Positions 37,593 to 46,190 of a stretch of DNA of 50,291 nucleotides are shown piece after piece. How positions within the stretch are numbered: position 1 is the stretch's first letter; each line of letters begins with the position of its first letter. The position numbers and the translations under genes were made by a program. The notes below the pieces were generated by a model, which did not search any database, was not told the DNA's origin, and saw only the letters and a list, made by a program, of their open reading frames with translations. Origin of the DNA: a virus; IMG/VR virus record IMGVR_UViG_3300011115_000220, positions 1 through 50,291 of that record; one strand, 5' to 3'.

Positions 37593-40121
37593 ATGGCTAT
37601 AGATAAAGCACTGTACCAAGCACCGCAAGGACTCGACGCTCTGACGGAAGAGCCGATGATTGAAATTGAGATGGAGCCTGAGATTGAGATAACTGAGTTA
37701 GAAATTGATCTTAATCCTAAAGCTTCTGATAAGGATGACTCGTTTGACGACAACTTGGCTGAGTACTTGGGTGAGGATGTGCTTGAGGAACTTGCCAGTG
37801 AGTTAGCCAGTGATTTTGACGATGACGTTGGTAGCCGCAAAGACTGGATGCAGACTTATGTAGATGGTCTAGAACTCTTGGGTATGAAGATCGAGGAGCG
37901 CACCGAGCCATGGGAAGGCGCATGCGGCGTGTATCACCCCCTGTTGTCAGAAGCGCTTGTGAAGTTTCAAGCCGAAACTATGATGAGTACGTTCCCTGCC
38001 GCTGGGCCCGTGAAGACTCAGATTATTGGTAAAGAAACACCAGAGAAAAAAGCCGCTGCTGTTCGTGTGCAAGATGATATGAACTTTCAGTTAACGGACG
38101 TGATGACTGAGTTCCGCCCTGAGCATGAGCGCATGTTGTGGGGCTTGGGTCTGTCAGGTAATGCGTTTAAGAAAGTGTACTTTGACCCTCACATGGATCG
38201 TCAGGTCTCTTTGTTTGTGCCTGCGGAAGATTTAGTTGTGCCATACGGTGCAAGTAATTTAGAGACGTCTGAACGTGTCACTCATGTAATGCGCAAGACA
38301 GAGAATGAGCTACGCCGCTTGCAAGTGGCTGGCTTTTATCGTGATATTGACTTAGGCGATCCAGACAATGTGCTGGACGAAGTTGAGAAGAAGATTGCGG
38401 AGAAGATGGGCTTTAGAGCCACGTCAGACAACCGCTACAAACTTCTTGAGATGAGTGTTGACCTTGACTTGCCCGGTTACGAGCATGAAGAAGACGGTAA
38501 GAAAACTGGCATTAAGTTGCCATACATCGTGACCGTTGAGAAAGGTTCAAGCAAAGTTTTGGCCGTGCGCCGCAACTGGGAGCCTGATGATGAGACCTAT
38601 CAAAAACGACAGCACTATGTCCACTATGGATACGTTCCTGGATTTGGCTTCTATTACTTTGGCCTCATACACCTTATCGGGGCTTTTGCTAAGTCAGGCA
38701 CTTCTCTTATTCGTCAGCTTGTTGATGCTGGTACTCTAAGCAACTTACCCGGTGGCTTTAAAGCCCGAGGTCTGCGTGTTAAGGGAGACGATACACCTAT
38801 TTCTCCCGGTGAGTGGCGTGATGTGGATGTGCCTAGCGGTACGATCCGCGACAACTTGTTGCCACTTCCATACAAAGAACCTAGCCAGACATTGATGGCT
38901 TTGCTGGGTCAGATCGTGGATGAGGGTCGCCGCTTTGCCAATACTGCTGATTTGCAGATCAGTGATATGTCGGCTAATGCCCCAGTTGGTACAACACTGG
39001 CTATTTTGGAACGCACACTTAAAGTGATGAGCGCTGTGCAAGCACGTATTCACTACTCAATGAAACAAGAGTTGAAACTCTTAAAAGGCATCATTGCTGC
39101 GTATACGCCAGAGGACTACAACTACCAGCCCACCGAAGGTTCACGCAAAGCTAAGCGTAGCGACTACGACAACGTGGATGTGATACCAGTTAGTGATCCA
39201 AATGCGTCAACCATGGCGCAAAAGATTGTGCAGTACCAAGCAGTTATGCAGTTGGCGCAGCAGTCACCACAGCTTTACAACATGCCACTCCTGCATCGTC
39301 AGATGTTAGATGTGTTAGGTATTAAAGATGCGTCAAAACTTGTGCCGATGGAAGAAGACCAAAAGCCTACAGATCCAGTGTCCGAGAACCAGAACGTGTT
39401 GATGATGAAGCCAGTCAAGGCATTCATGTATCAAGATCACCAAGCACACATCATGGTGCACATGTCGGCGATGCAAGATCCCAAGATCATGTCTCTCTTG
39501 CAGAACAACCCGATGGCGCAGCAGTTACAAGCTGCAATGATGGCGCACGTTAACGAGCACTTAGGCTTTGAGTATCGCAAACAGATTGAGCAACAGTTGG
39601 GTATGAGTTTGCCTCCACAAAAAGACGAGGCTGGCGAAGACATCAACATGGATCCCGAAGTCGAAGCGCGGTTGGCTCCCCTGCTGGCACAAGCGTCACA
39701 ACGCCTGTTGGCTTCTAACATGCAGCAACAAGCTCAGCAACAAGCACAGAAGCAAGCACAAGATCCGTTGGTGCAATTGCAACAACAAGAGTTGCAGATC
39801 AAACAAGGCGACTTGCAGCGCAAGGTGGCTAAAGATCAAGCTGATGTGCAGATCAAACAAGAGCAGTTGCAGCTTGAGGCACAGCGTCAGAAAGTTGATG
39901 CGATTAAAACCGTGACGCAGATGCAGAACGACAAACAAGAAAGTATGTTGAACCTTGGCGTTGATGTGCTCAAACATTTGTCTGACAAACAACAAGCTAA
40001 ATCTCTTAAAGACCGAGATCACGAGTATCAAAGTAAGCAACAAGAACGCAATCACTTGAGTCAAGGGCTACAAGCAGTCTTGAACAAGAAACGTGAAACA
40101 CCTGTAACTAAGGAAGAGTAA
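37593..40121 (+). CDS. Portal protein with long Gln-rich C-terminal extension
   Basis: This 842-residue product is longer than most podoviral portals. A very acidic N-terminus (about residues 20-75, EIEMEPEIEITELEIDLN) is followed by the portal core, with FVPAEDLVVPYGASNLETSE and the crown/stem helices near 410-460. Residues about 700-800 are a Gln/Lys-rich coiled coil (QQQAQQQAQKQAQDPLVQLQ, LQIKQGDLQRKVAKDQADVQ). It should be the dodecameric channel through which DNA passes. The extension may hold the internal core, as in phages with barrel-type portals. The next gene starts in a TAATG overlap. Confidence 0.88.
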   Translation: MAIDKALYQAPQGLDALTEEPMIEIEMEPEIEITELEIDLNPKASDKDDSFDDNLAEYLGEDVLEELASELASDFDDDVGSRKDWMQTYVDGLELLGMKIEERTEPWEGACGVYHPLLSEALVKFQAETMMSTFPAAGPVKTQIIGKETPEKKAAAVRVQDDMNFQLTDVMTEFRPEHERMLWGLGLSGNAFKKVYFDPHMDRQVSLFVPAEDLVVPYGASNLETSERVTHVMRKTENELRRLQVAGFYRDIDLGDPDNVLDEVEKKIAEKMGFRATSDNRYKLLEMSVDLDLPGYEHEEDGKKTGIKLPYIVTVEKGSSKVLAVRRNWEPDDETYQKRQHYVHYGYVPGFGFYYFGLIHLIGAFAKSGTSLIRQLVDAGTLSNLPGGFKARGLRVKGDDTPISPGEWRDVDVPSGTIRDNLLPLPYKEPSQTLMALLGQIVDEGRRFANTADLQISDMSANAPVGTTLAILERTLKVMSAVQARIHYSMKQELKLLKGIIAAYTPEDYNYQPTEGSRKAKRSDYDNVDVIPVSDPNASTMAQKIVQYQAVMQLAQQSPQLYNMPLLHRQMLDVLGIKDASKLVPMEEDQKPTDPVSENQNVLMMKPVKAFMYQDHQAHIMVHMSAMQDPKIMSLLQNNPMAQQLQAAMMAHVNEHLGFEYRKQIEQQLGMSLPPQKDEAGEDINMDPEVEARLAPLLAQASQRLLASNMQQQAQQQAQKQAQDPLVQLQQQELQIKQGDLQRKVAKDQADVQIKQEQLQLEAQRQKVDAIKTVTQMQNDKQESMLNLGVDVLKHLSDKQQAKSLKDRDHEYQSKQQERNHLSQGLQAVLNKKRETPVTKEE

Positions 40122-40309
40122 TGGACATTATTGAAGTACTGGTAAAGCAATCTGACGAGAAGGTTGCTCAACTCAGAGACTACTTAGCCGAAGGCCGGGT
40201 AGAAAATTTTGAGGAGTACAAGAAACTCTGTGGTGAGATCAAGGGTCTGCTCACTGCACGAGGATATGCACTAGACCTGCAACAAACCATGGAGAACGCG
40301 GATGACTAG
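40121..40309 (+). CDS. Small hypothetical protein between portal and co-chaperonin
   Basis: This 62-residue acidic protein starts in a TAATG overlap with the portal gene. It is helical (MDIIEVLVKQSDEKVAQLRD, then EEYKKLCGEIKGLLTARGYA). The coupling suggests a portal- or head-associated role. It overlaps the next gene by eight bases. Confidence 0.6.
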   Translation: MDIIEVLVKQSDEKVAQLRDYLAEGRVENFEEYKKLCGEIKGLLTARGYALDLQQTMENADD

Positions 40310-40730
40310 TTCCATCCTGTTGGCTACAGACGCCAACAACCCGCAAGTTGTCGGAGCCTACAACTTCACTGCTACCGCAGAGGAAAAGGGCAAACAACTA
40401 CCAAAACCATCTGGCTATCGAATTCTTTGCGCAATTCCGGAAGCGGAAAAACAATTTGAAGACAGCGAGATTGGTTTAATCAAAGCAGACGAAACCATGC
40501 GCAATGAAGAGACACTCACAACCGTCTTGTTTGTTGTTGATATGGGCCCAGACTGCTACAAAGACTCTGCACGCTTCCCAAATGGCGCGTATTGTCAAAA
40601 AGGCGATTTCGTTCTTGTGCGTCCTCATGCGGGAACCCGCTTGGTGATTCATGGTCGAGAGTTCCGTATCATTAATGATGACTCCGTAGAGGGCACTGTT
40701 GATGATCCCCGTGGTATTAAACGCAAATAA
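40302..40730 (+). CDS. GroES-like co-chaperonin (cpn10 family)
   Basis: The 142-residue product shows the cpn10 pattern: K-P-x-G-Y-R-I-L-C at residues about 35-43, then a long stretch VLFVVDMGPDCYKDSARFPN with DxGPDC where GroES has GxGxx, and KGDFVLVRPHAGTRLVIHGR, EFRIINDDSVEG. The barrel strands and the roof region are present; the mobile loop that contacts GroEL would be around residues 50-70 (SEIGLIKADETMRNEETL). The phage may supply its own co-chaperonin to fold the capsid protein with host GroEL, as T4 gp31 does. Its place inside the head operon supports that. Confidence 0.82.
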   Translation: MTSSILLATDANNPQVVGAYNFTATAEEKGKQLPKPSGYRILCAIPEAEKQFEDSEIGLIKADETMRNEETLTTVLFVVDMGPDCYKDSARFPNGAYCQKGDFVLVRPHAGTRLVIHGREFRIINDDSVEGTVDDPRGIKRK

Positions 40731-40741
40731 AGGAGTACAAA

Positions 40742-41713
40742 ATGCCTGAATTTGATAAAGAAGAATTTAAGTTTCCTGATGAAACTTCAGAAACTAAGGA
40801 TAAACCCGAAGGTAAAGAACCTGAGTTTGAGTACGAGATAGAAGACGATACCCCTGCTCAGGATCGTGGCCGTGAGCCGATGCCTAAACCTCTGGTTGAA
40901 GAACTAGAGAAAGATGAGCTTGACAAGTATGACGAGGAAGTCAAAAACAAGCTTAAACAGATGCGTAAAGTCTGGCACGACGAGCGCCGTGAAAAAGAAT
41001 CTGCACTGCGTGAGCAGCAAGAAGCTTTAAACGTTGCCCAACGTCTGTTGCAAGAAAACAAACGTATTAAAAACATTCTTACAAATGGTGAGAAAGAATA
41101 CGTTGCTACTGTTCAAAATGCCGCCAACATGGAGTTGGAAATGGCAAAGAGGGCATACCGTGAAGCGTATGACGCCGGTGATACTGACAAGATCATTGAG
41201 GCTCAGCAGGCTTTACAAAGTGCCAACTACAAAATAATGCAGGTAAAAAACTTTAAGTTACCCCCTTTACAAGAGGAAGAATTTGAAGTACAACCGCGTC
41301 AAGAGCAACGACAATCTGTTCCTAAGCCTGACAACAGGGCTGAAGATTGGCAAACCCGCAACAGGTGGTTTGGTCAAAACAGAGGGATGACCGCTTATGC
41401 TTTAGGTGTTCACGAAGACCTAAAAGACAACGGAGTTCCAGTTGGCTCGGATGAATACTATTCGGAATTGGACAAAACAATCCGGCAACGGTTTCCAGAG
41501 GTTTTTCAAAACCAACAGAGATCAAATGAATCAACGGCTAGAACTGAGTCTGCTAGAACAAGACCTAGCACAGTAGTAGCCCCGGTAGCTAGAAGTACAT
41601 CTCCAAACAAGGTGAAACTCAAGCAGAGCCAGTTGAATACGATCAAAAAACTTGGAATTACTCCTGAACAATATGTTAAGGAATTCCTGAAAGTGGAGGC
41701 CCAAAATGGCTGA
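40742..41713 (+). CDS. Scaffolding protein candidate
   Basis: This 323-residue protein has SD AAGGAG five bases upstream. The N-terminal 60 residues are highly acidic (DETSETKDKPEGKEPEFEYE). Coiled coil covers about 65-190 (KNKLKQMRKVWHDERREKES, onwards). The last 50 residues are basic, a typical coat-binding end (KVKLKQSQLNTIKKLGIT). Acidic, helical proteins with a basic C-terminus located before the capsid gene are usually scaffolds. It overlaps the next gene by eight bases. Confidence 0.75.
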   Translation: MPEFDKEEFKFPDETSETKDKPEGKEPEFEYEIEDDTPAQDRGREPMPKPLVEELEKDELDKYDEEVKNKLKQMRKVWHDERREKESALREQQEALNVAQRLLQENKRIKNILTNGEKEYVATVQNAANMELEMAKRAYREAYDAGDTDKIIEAQQALQSANYKIMQVKNFKLPPLQEEEFEVQPRQEQRQSVPKPDNRAEDWQTRNRWFGQNRGMTAYALGVHEDLKDNGVPVGSDEYYSELDKTIRQRFPEVFQNQQRSNESTARTESARTRPSTVVAPVARSTSPNKVKLKQSQLNTIKKLGITPEQYVKEFLKVEAQNG

Positions 41714-42155
41714 AAATAGACTCACAAGAGAGTTAGAAACACGTGCGGTACAAGAACGTCCTAAGCAGTGGGCGCTTCCTGAAATCTTACCTGAGCCCGA
41801 CAAGCAGGCTGGGTATAACTACCGTTGGATTCGTGTCTCAACATTAAACGCTGCTGACCCGCGTAACCTATCGGCCAAACTCCGAGAAGGCTGGGAGCCC
41901 GTTGCACTTGAGGAACAACCCAAATTTAGACTGTTAGCTGATCCCAATAGCCGCTACCGCGACAACATTGAGATTGGTGGATTGTTACTTTGCAAAACTC
42001 CTTCTGATTTTGTTGCCCAGCGAAGCCAACACTTTGCTAAACAAACTCAAGCTCAGACGGATGCTGTAGATAACAGTTTCATGCGTCAAAGCGATGCGCG
42101 GATGCCACTCTTCCAAGAGCGTAAATCCTCAAGTAGCTTTGGCAAAGGTACTTAA
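41706..42155 (+). CDS. Hypothetical protein before the decoration protein
   Basis: This 149-residue protein starts in an eight-base overlap with the scaffold gene. It has a compact middle (GYNYRWIRVSTLNAADPRNL, EGWEPVALEEQPKFRLLA) and a basic polar tail (RQSDARMPLFQERKSSSSF). From memory, proteins beginning with RxxRW and E-G-W-E-P-V in this slot recur beside scaffold and capsid genes in related phages, but function is not known. Confidence 0.65.
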   Translation: MAENRLTRELETRAVQERPKQWALPEILPEPDKQAGYNYRWIRVSTLNAADPRNLSAKLREGWEPVALEEQPKFRLLADPNSRYRDNIEIGGLLLCKTPSDFVAQRSQHFAKQTQAQTDAVDNSFMRQSDARMPLFQERKSSSSFGKGT

Positions 42156-42174
42156 ATCTTTATAGGAGTCTTAA

Positions 42175-42999
42175 ATGGCTTATCCCACCATCGACGCCCC
42201 TTACGGCGTTAAACCGGTCAATCTGATCGGTGGACAGGTATTTGCGGGTTCTACTCGTAACCTACCTATTCAGTACAACTATGGCACCGCTTTGTATTAT
42301 GGTGACTTAGTTACTTTGTCTGCTGGTTATGTTGTGATTGCAACTTACCCTGTTAGCACTACCAACACTACTGTTGGCGTGTTCTTGGGTTGCTATTATA
42401 CAAACCCTACGACTAAGCAACGTCAATTCTCACAGTACTACCCAGCTAACGTAACTGCTGGTGACATTACTGCTATTGTTGGTGACGATCCTGACCAAGT
42501 GATGAAAGTCGCTGTTACTACTACCGCTGGTGGTACAACTATTGGTTCAGCTTCTTCAATCCTCGTTGGCGCTAACATGGCTGGCGGCACACAAACTGGC
42601 TCTGCATCTACTGGTAACAGTGGTATGTCTGTTGTTGGTGCGTCTGCTAATGCTTCTGGTGGCGGCTTCCGTGTATTGAACTTGGTTCCCGATACACAAG
42701 TTAGCGTATCAAGCACATACGTGTCTGGTGGCGCTCCGGCAGCAACTTCTGTTGTTGTGTCTGGTTTGCCAGTCGGCACTTTCTTGCCAATCGGCACTGA
42801 TGTGTTCAACTTGGTAAATGGTCAGTTGCAGTTCACAGGTGCTACCCTGAGCGCTGCTTCTACTGTGACAACCACTGGTAGTACAACTCTTACTGTGACT
42901 GCGGTAACAACCCAAGTCGTCGGTACTGTTGTATTGGTCGAAACCCCCGAAGTGTTGGTTAAGTTCAACTTCGGCGCACACCGCTATTACGTAGCATAA
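42175..42999 (+). CDS. Putative capsid decoration / head-associated protein
   Basis: This 274-residue protein is rich in Thr, Ser, Val and Gly. It begins AYPTIDAPYGVKPVNLIGGQ and ends VKFNFGAHRYYVA. A conserved-looking core (GYVVIATYPVSTTNTTVGVF, then GCYYTNPTTKQRQFSQYYPA) is followed by strand-rich repeats (TTGSTTLTVTAVTTQVVGTV). The composition and its place just before the capsid gene fit a decoration protein. SD: TAGGAG about ten bases upstream of ATG 42175. Confidence 0.62.
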   Translation: MAYPTIDAPYGVKPVNLIGGQVFAGSTRNLPIQYNYGTALYYGDLVTLSAGYVVIATYPVSTTNTTVGVFLGCYYTNPTTKQRQFSQYYPANVTAGDITAIVGDDPDQVMKVAVTTTAGGTTIGSASSILVGANMAGGTQTGSASTGNSGMSVVGASANASGGGFRVLNLVPDTQVSVSSTYVSGGAPAATSVVVSGLPVGTFLPIGTDVFNLVNGQLQFTGATLSAASTVTTTGSTTLTVTAVTTQVVGTVVLVETPEVLVKFNFGAHRYYVA

Positions 43000-43011
43000 G
43001 GAGCTTAAATC

Positions 43012-43920
43012 ATGGCTATTTCACGCGCACAACTATTGAAAGAGCTGCTCCCAGGTCTGAACGCTTTGTTCGGTCTTGAGTATGCTAAATACGGCGAAGA
43101 GCACAAAGAGATCTACGAAACAGAGACCTCTGAGCGTTCATTTGAAGAAGAGACAAAACTGTCTGGTTTCTCCGCTGCACCTGTTAAGAACGAGGGCTCT
43201 GCCATCGCTTATGACAATGCACAAGAAGCATGGACTGCTCGATACAACCACGAAACCATTGCTTTGGGCTTCAGCTTGACTGAAGAGGCTATCGAAGATA
43301 ACTTGTATGACTCACTGTCTGCTCGTTACACGAAAGCTTTGGCCCGCGCTATGGCTTACACCAAGCAGGTTAAAGCTGCATCCGTTTTGAATAACGGTTT
43401 CAGCGCAGCCTATCCTGGTGGTGATGGTGTCGCTTTGTTCTCTAGTGCACACCCCTTGGTGTCTGGCGGTACTAACAGTAACGTTCCTTCTACCCCTGCT
43501 GACTTGAACGAAACATCGTTGGAAAACGCTGTTATTCAGATTAGCTTGTGGACAGATGAGCGTGGCTTGTTGATTGCTGCTAAGCCTAACAAGTTGGTTG
43601 TTCCACCTGCATTACAGTTCACGGCAACTCGCTTGCTTGAGACTGAATTGCGTGTGTCTACTGCTGACAACGACATCAACGCATTGAAGAACAATGGTTC
43701 TATCCCTGGTGGATTTACCATTAACCACTTCTTGACCGATACTAACGCTTGGTTCTTGACCACAGACGTTCCTAACGGTATGAAGCACTTTGTGCGTACT
43801 CCTTTGTCACAGTCTATGGACGGTGATTTTGATACTGGTAACGTTCGTTACAAGTCTCGTGAGCGTTACAGCTTCGGCTGGTCTGACCCTCTGGGCATGT
43901 ACGGTTCTTCCGGTGCTTAA
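43012..43920 (+). CDS. Major capsid protein (HK97-fold, Mu gpT-like)
   Basis: This 302-residue protein has SD AAGGAG nine bases before its ATG. The N-terminal AISRAQLLKELLPGLNALFG, then EYAKYGEEHKEIYETETSER, resembles the N-arm of Mu gpT-like capsid proteins. The middle (NHETIALGFSLTEEAIEDNL) carries the long helix and E-loop region, and the C-terminal part (RYKSRERYSFGWSDPLGMYG) the A-domain end. It is the last gene before a strong terminator, as expected for a highly transcribed capsid gene. No HK97-type protease is visible nearby. Confidence 0.8.
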   Translation: MAISRAQLLKELLPGLNALFGLEYAKYGEEHKEIYETETSERSFEEETKLSGFSAAPVKNEGSAIAYDNAQEAWTARYNHETIALGFSLTEEAIEDNLYDSLSARYTKALARAMAYTKQVKAASVLNNGFSAAYPGGDGVALFSSAHPLVSGGTNSNVPSTPADLNETSLENAVIQISLWTDERGLLIAAKPNKLVVPPALQFTATRLLETELRVSTADNDINALKNNGSIPGGFTINHFLTDTNAWFLTTDVPNGMKHFVRTPLSQSMDGDFDTGNVRYKSRERYSFGWSDPLGMYGSSGA

Positions 43921-43943
43921 TATTTCTTAGGAAATATTTGAAT

Positions 43944-43970
43944 GGGGGCCTTGTGCCCCCTTTTCTTTTG
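43944..43970 (+). terminator. Rho-independent terminator after the capsid gene
   Basis: GGGGGC (43944-43949), a 5-base loop and GCCCCC (43955-43960), followed by TTTTCTTTTG. It is strong and faces the same way as the capsid gene. Confidence 0.92.
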
Positions 43971-43984
43971 TTGTATATTGTCTT

Positions 43985-44044
43985 TAACCCGGGGTTATCC
44001 GGTGTGCTAGACAGTCCCGGCTGACGACATACAGACTAGCGCAC
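43985..44044 (+). promoter_or_regulatory. Structured leader: two inverted repeats before the next gene
   Basis: TAACCCGGGGTTA (43985-43997) is a stem with a three-base centre. GTGTGCTAG (44002-44010) and CTAGCGCAC (44036-44044) pair with one G-U mismatch around 25 bases that include CAG/CTG. They lie between the terminator and ATG 44069; no promoter with good -35/-10 boxes was found here. Confidence 0.6.
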
Positions 44045-44068
44045 TCCACTTGTATGTAAGGAAAAATC

Positions 44069-44368
44069 ATGGCATCGACCACCTTCTCCGGCCCAGTAAC
44101 GTCCACAAATGGCTTTATTGGCGCAGTAACCGGTACAGTCACTGGCACAGTTATTGGCAACATTGACGCAACCACAGGCTACGTTCAGCTTACAACTGCT
44201 ACTACAGCAGAAATTGCCTCCGCTACATCAACTGTAAATACTGTTGGCAAAGCCGCAGGTACCATTGTGTTTAACACTACTTTGGGTACTTTAAAGATTG
44301 CTACCGGCGCTACAGCCACTAGCACTTGGGTGAACGCTGACGGCACGACTGCTGTTACACCATCCTAA
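44069..44368 (+). CDS. Small Thr/Val-rich structural protein (fibre-like repeat)
   Basis: This 99-residue protein starts at ATG 44069 with AAGGAAAAATC before it. It begins ASTTFSGPVTSTNGFIGAVT, then GTVTGTVIGN, like the opening of phage head or tail fibres with short VTGTVTG repeats. A small C-terminal domain (AGTIVFNTTLGTLKIATGAT) follows. Probably a virion surface protein. The first gene of the next plus-strand unit. Confidence 0.65.
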   Translation: MASTTFSGPVTSTNGFIGAVTGTVTGTVIGNIDATTGYVQLTTATTAEIASATSTVNTVGKAAGTIVFNTTLGTLKIATGATATSTWVNADGTTAVTPS

Positions 44369-44384
44369 TTAGGAGCATCAAATT

Positions 44385-44663
44385 ATGATGCAATATGACG
44401 TAAAAGCGGCTCATACTGAAGCTACAGGTACGGTAGTAAATCAGCGAACACGCTTAAAAGCGTACCACTGCATATCAGGCGGCACTGCTGGTGATGTAAT
44501 CTTCCGTGATGGCGGGTCAGGTGGCGCTTTATTGTTGCAGTTCAACATTGGTACTGGTACACAACCAATCACTATGTCAATCCCCGGCGAGGGTATTTTG
44601 TTCAACACAAATATCCACGTGACGCTTCCGGCAACCGCTAAAGTTACGGTGTTCTATGGCTAA
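44385..44663 (+). CDS. Small hypothetical structural protein
   Basis: This 92-residue protein starts MMQYDVKAAHTEATGTVVNQ; AGGAG lies nine bases upstream. The second ATG is an alternative. It is strand-rich (FRDGGSGGALLLQFNIGTGT, then PITMSIPGEGILFNTNIHVT). It is probably a small beta-sandwich on the virion. No family is assigned. Confidence 0.6.
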   Translation: MMQYDVKAAHTEATGTVVNQRTRLKAYHCISGGTAGDVIFRDGGSGGALLLQFNIGTGTQPITMSIPGEGILFNTNIHVTLPATAKVTVFYG

Positions 44664-44901
44664 GAGTCCAGCATGGCAGAGGAAAGAAGGCAAGTCCGAG
44701 AAGGGCGGCTTAAACGCCAAAGGCCGAGCCTCCGCCAAAGCGCAAGGTATGAACTTGAAACGTCCCCAGCCGGAAGGCGGCTCGCGCAAAGACTCATTTT
44801 GTGCGCGGATGGGTGGCATGAAAAAGAAGTTGACCTCGGCCAAGACTGCCAACGATCCAGATTCACGGATCAACAAGGCTCTTAGAGCATGGAATTGCTA
44901 A
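44656..44901 (+). CDS. Small basic GGLNAKGRAS-type protein
   Basis: This 81-residue basic protein overlaps the previous gene by eight bases. The order KGGLNAKGRASAK, NLKRPQPEGG, KDSFCARMGGMKK, DPDSRINKALRAW matches, from memory, a family of short phage proteins found near head genes (DUF6321-like). It may bind DNA or be packaged in the virion. Function unknown. Confidence 0.62.
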   Translation: MAKSPAWQRKEGKSEKGGLNAKGRASAKAQGMNLKRPQPEGGSRKDSFCARMGGMKKKLTSAKTANDPDSRINKALRAWNC

Positions 44902-44902
44902 C

Positions 44903-45151
44903 ATGGAACTTATGGTTTGGAATGTAATTCTTTCCTTTGCATCAGCTCTGTTGATGTTCTGGGTAAAGGCGTCTCACGATGAAGTGAAGCGCTTGAGTAT
45001 TCTTTTGAGCAAAACTCGTGAAGAAAATGCTGAGAAGTTTGTAACCAAATCAGATGTACATAATGACATTAATCGAGTGCTGGCCAGGTTGGATAGACTT
45101 GAGAGCAAGATTGATGACTTTATGAAGGAGCATAGAAGTGCCCTCAACTAG
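44903..45151 (+). CDS. Membrane-anchored coiled-coil protein
   Basis: This 82-residue protein has an N-terminal hydrophobic segment (MVWNVILSFASALLMFWV, residues 4-21), then a coiled coil to the end (SHDEVKRLSILLSKTREENA, INRVLARLDRLESKIDDF). The topology resembles a holin or a spanin-like linker, but neither is proven. The ATG has no strong SD. It overlaps the next gene by 14 bases. Confidence 0.55.
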   Translation: MELMVWNVILSFASALLMFWVKASHDEVKRLSILLSKTREENAEKFVTKSDVHNDINRVLARLDRLESKIDDFMKEHRSALN

Positions 45152-45689
45152 CAAGAAACAACACAACTTTATGGCGGCAGTGGCTAAAAACCCTGCATTT
45201 GCTAAGAAAGTTGGTATCAAGTCTAGTGTTGGTGAAGAGTTCATCAAAGCTGACAAAGGTAGGAAATTTGGTTCTGGCGGCGTGACACGTCCAGATGTTC
45301 AAAAAGTAAACAAGCCAAAAACCCAGCACGGGAAAATGGCACTCTTTAATGAAGGTGGCGATATGAAACAAGTGGATATGAAAAAGAACCCCGGTGTAGC
45401 CAAGTTACCTACAGCCGTACGTAATAAGATGGGCTTTATGAAAAAAGGTGGTATGGCTGAAGGCGGCAAGTCAGACATGAAGCAAGACAAGTCTATGATG
45501 CAAAAGGCTGTGAATAAACACGAAGGCCGTTTGCACAAAGGTGCAACTATGACTAAGTTGGCTTCTGGCGGTATGGCTCCATCTAAGATGGGCGCTGTAA
45601 AAACTGGTAAAACACCAAATGGCGTTGCTGTTAAAGGCAAAACCAAAGGCACAATGATCACCATGAAACGTGGCGGCAAAACCTGCTAA
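45138..45689 (+). CDS. KGG-type protein, MPSTSKKQHNF family (GTG start)
   Basis: The GTG at 45138 is seven bases after AAGGAG. The 183-residue protein opens PSTSKKQHNFMAAVAKNPAF, AKKVGIKSSVGEEFIKAD, which is a common phage module. It then has Lys/Gly/Met-rich spacers with KKGGMAEGGKSD and LASGGMAPSKM. Near its end it has PNGVAVKGKTKG, a copy of the KGKT motif, and MKRGGKTC. Basic and low-complexity; it may coat DNA in the head. Unknown function. Confidence 0.65.
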   Translation: MPSTSKKQHNFMAAVAKNPAFAKKVGIKSSVGEEFIKADKGRKFGSGGVTRPDVQKVNKPKTQHGKMALFNEGGDMKQVDMKKNPGVAKLPTAVRNKMGFMKKGGMAEGGKSDMKQDKSMMQKAVNKHEGRLHKGATMTKLASGGMAPSKMGAVKTGKTPNGVAVKGKTKGTMITMKRGGKTC

Positions 45690-45699
45690 GGAGATAATT

Positions 45700-46188
45700 A
45701 TGGCTACTAAAGAAGACGCAATCCAAGAGATGATGGACGCAAAAATGCGTAAAAAAGCTGGCGCTGCTTATGACAAAGCAATGCCTGAACCCGATACTAC
45801 TACTGGCAATTTTGATAGCTTTCGCAAACAAAAGCAGGGCGAAATTGCAACTCGACAAGCAGCTACAGATGCCGCAAAACAAGCTAGAGATGATGCTAAA
45901 GCTAAAGCTGTTTATGAACAGTCCGTTAGAAAATATGAACGTGAAAAAATGTTAAATCCTGATGGAATAAACAAGAGCCTTGATAAAGGTCTTGATAACA
46001 TTGGAGATAAAGTTCGATCAGTTGGTGAATTTTTTGGTTCAAATAGAATGACGAGCATGGACGATAAAGCTCAAATGAAAGCACGTAAAGATGTAAAAGG
46101 TTACGCTAAAGGTGGTTCAGTCTCTTCCGCTTCTAAGCGTGCTGATGGCTGCGCTATAAAAGGCAAGACTCGTGGGAAGATGGTGTAA
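45700..46188 (+). CDS. KGKT-motif basic helical protein
   Basis: This 162-residue protein starts at ATG 45700, about seven bases after AAGGAG (a GTG 30 bases earlier is less likely). Residues 1-90 are helical and charged (DAKMRKKAGAAYDKAMPEPD, ATRQAATDAAKQARDDAKAK). The end holds YAKGGSVSSASKRADGCAIK, GKTRGKMV, the clearest copy of the KGKT motif. Probably head-associated. Confidence 0.65.
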   Translation: MATKEDAIQEMMDAKMRKKAGAAYDKAMPEPDTTTGNFDSFRKQKQGEIATRQAATDAAKQARDDAKAKAVYEQSVRKYEREKMLNPDGINKSLDKGLDNIGDKVRSVGEFFGSNRMTSMDDKAQMKARKDVKGYAKGGSVSSASKRADGCAIKGKTRGKMV

Positions 46189-46190
46189 CC

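Noticed and set aside
44903-45151. Holin call for the 82-residue membrane coiled-coil protein
   Set aside because: One membrane helix plus coiled coil is compatible but not specific, and no endolysin or spanin partner lies beside it.
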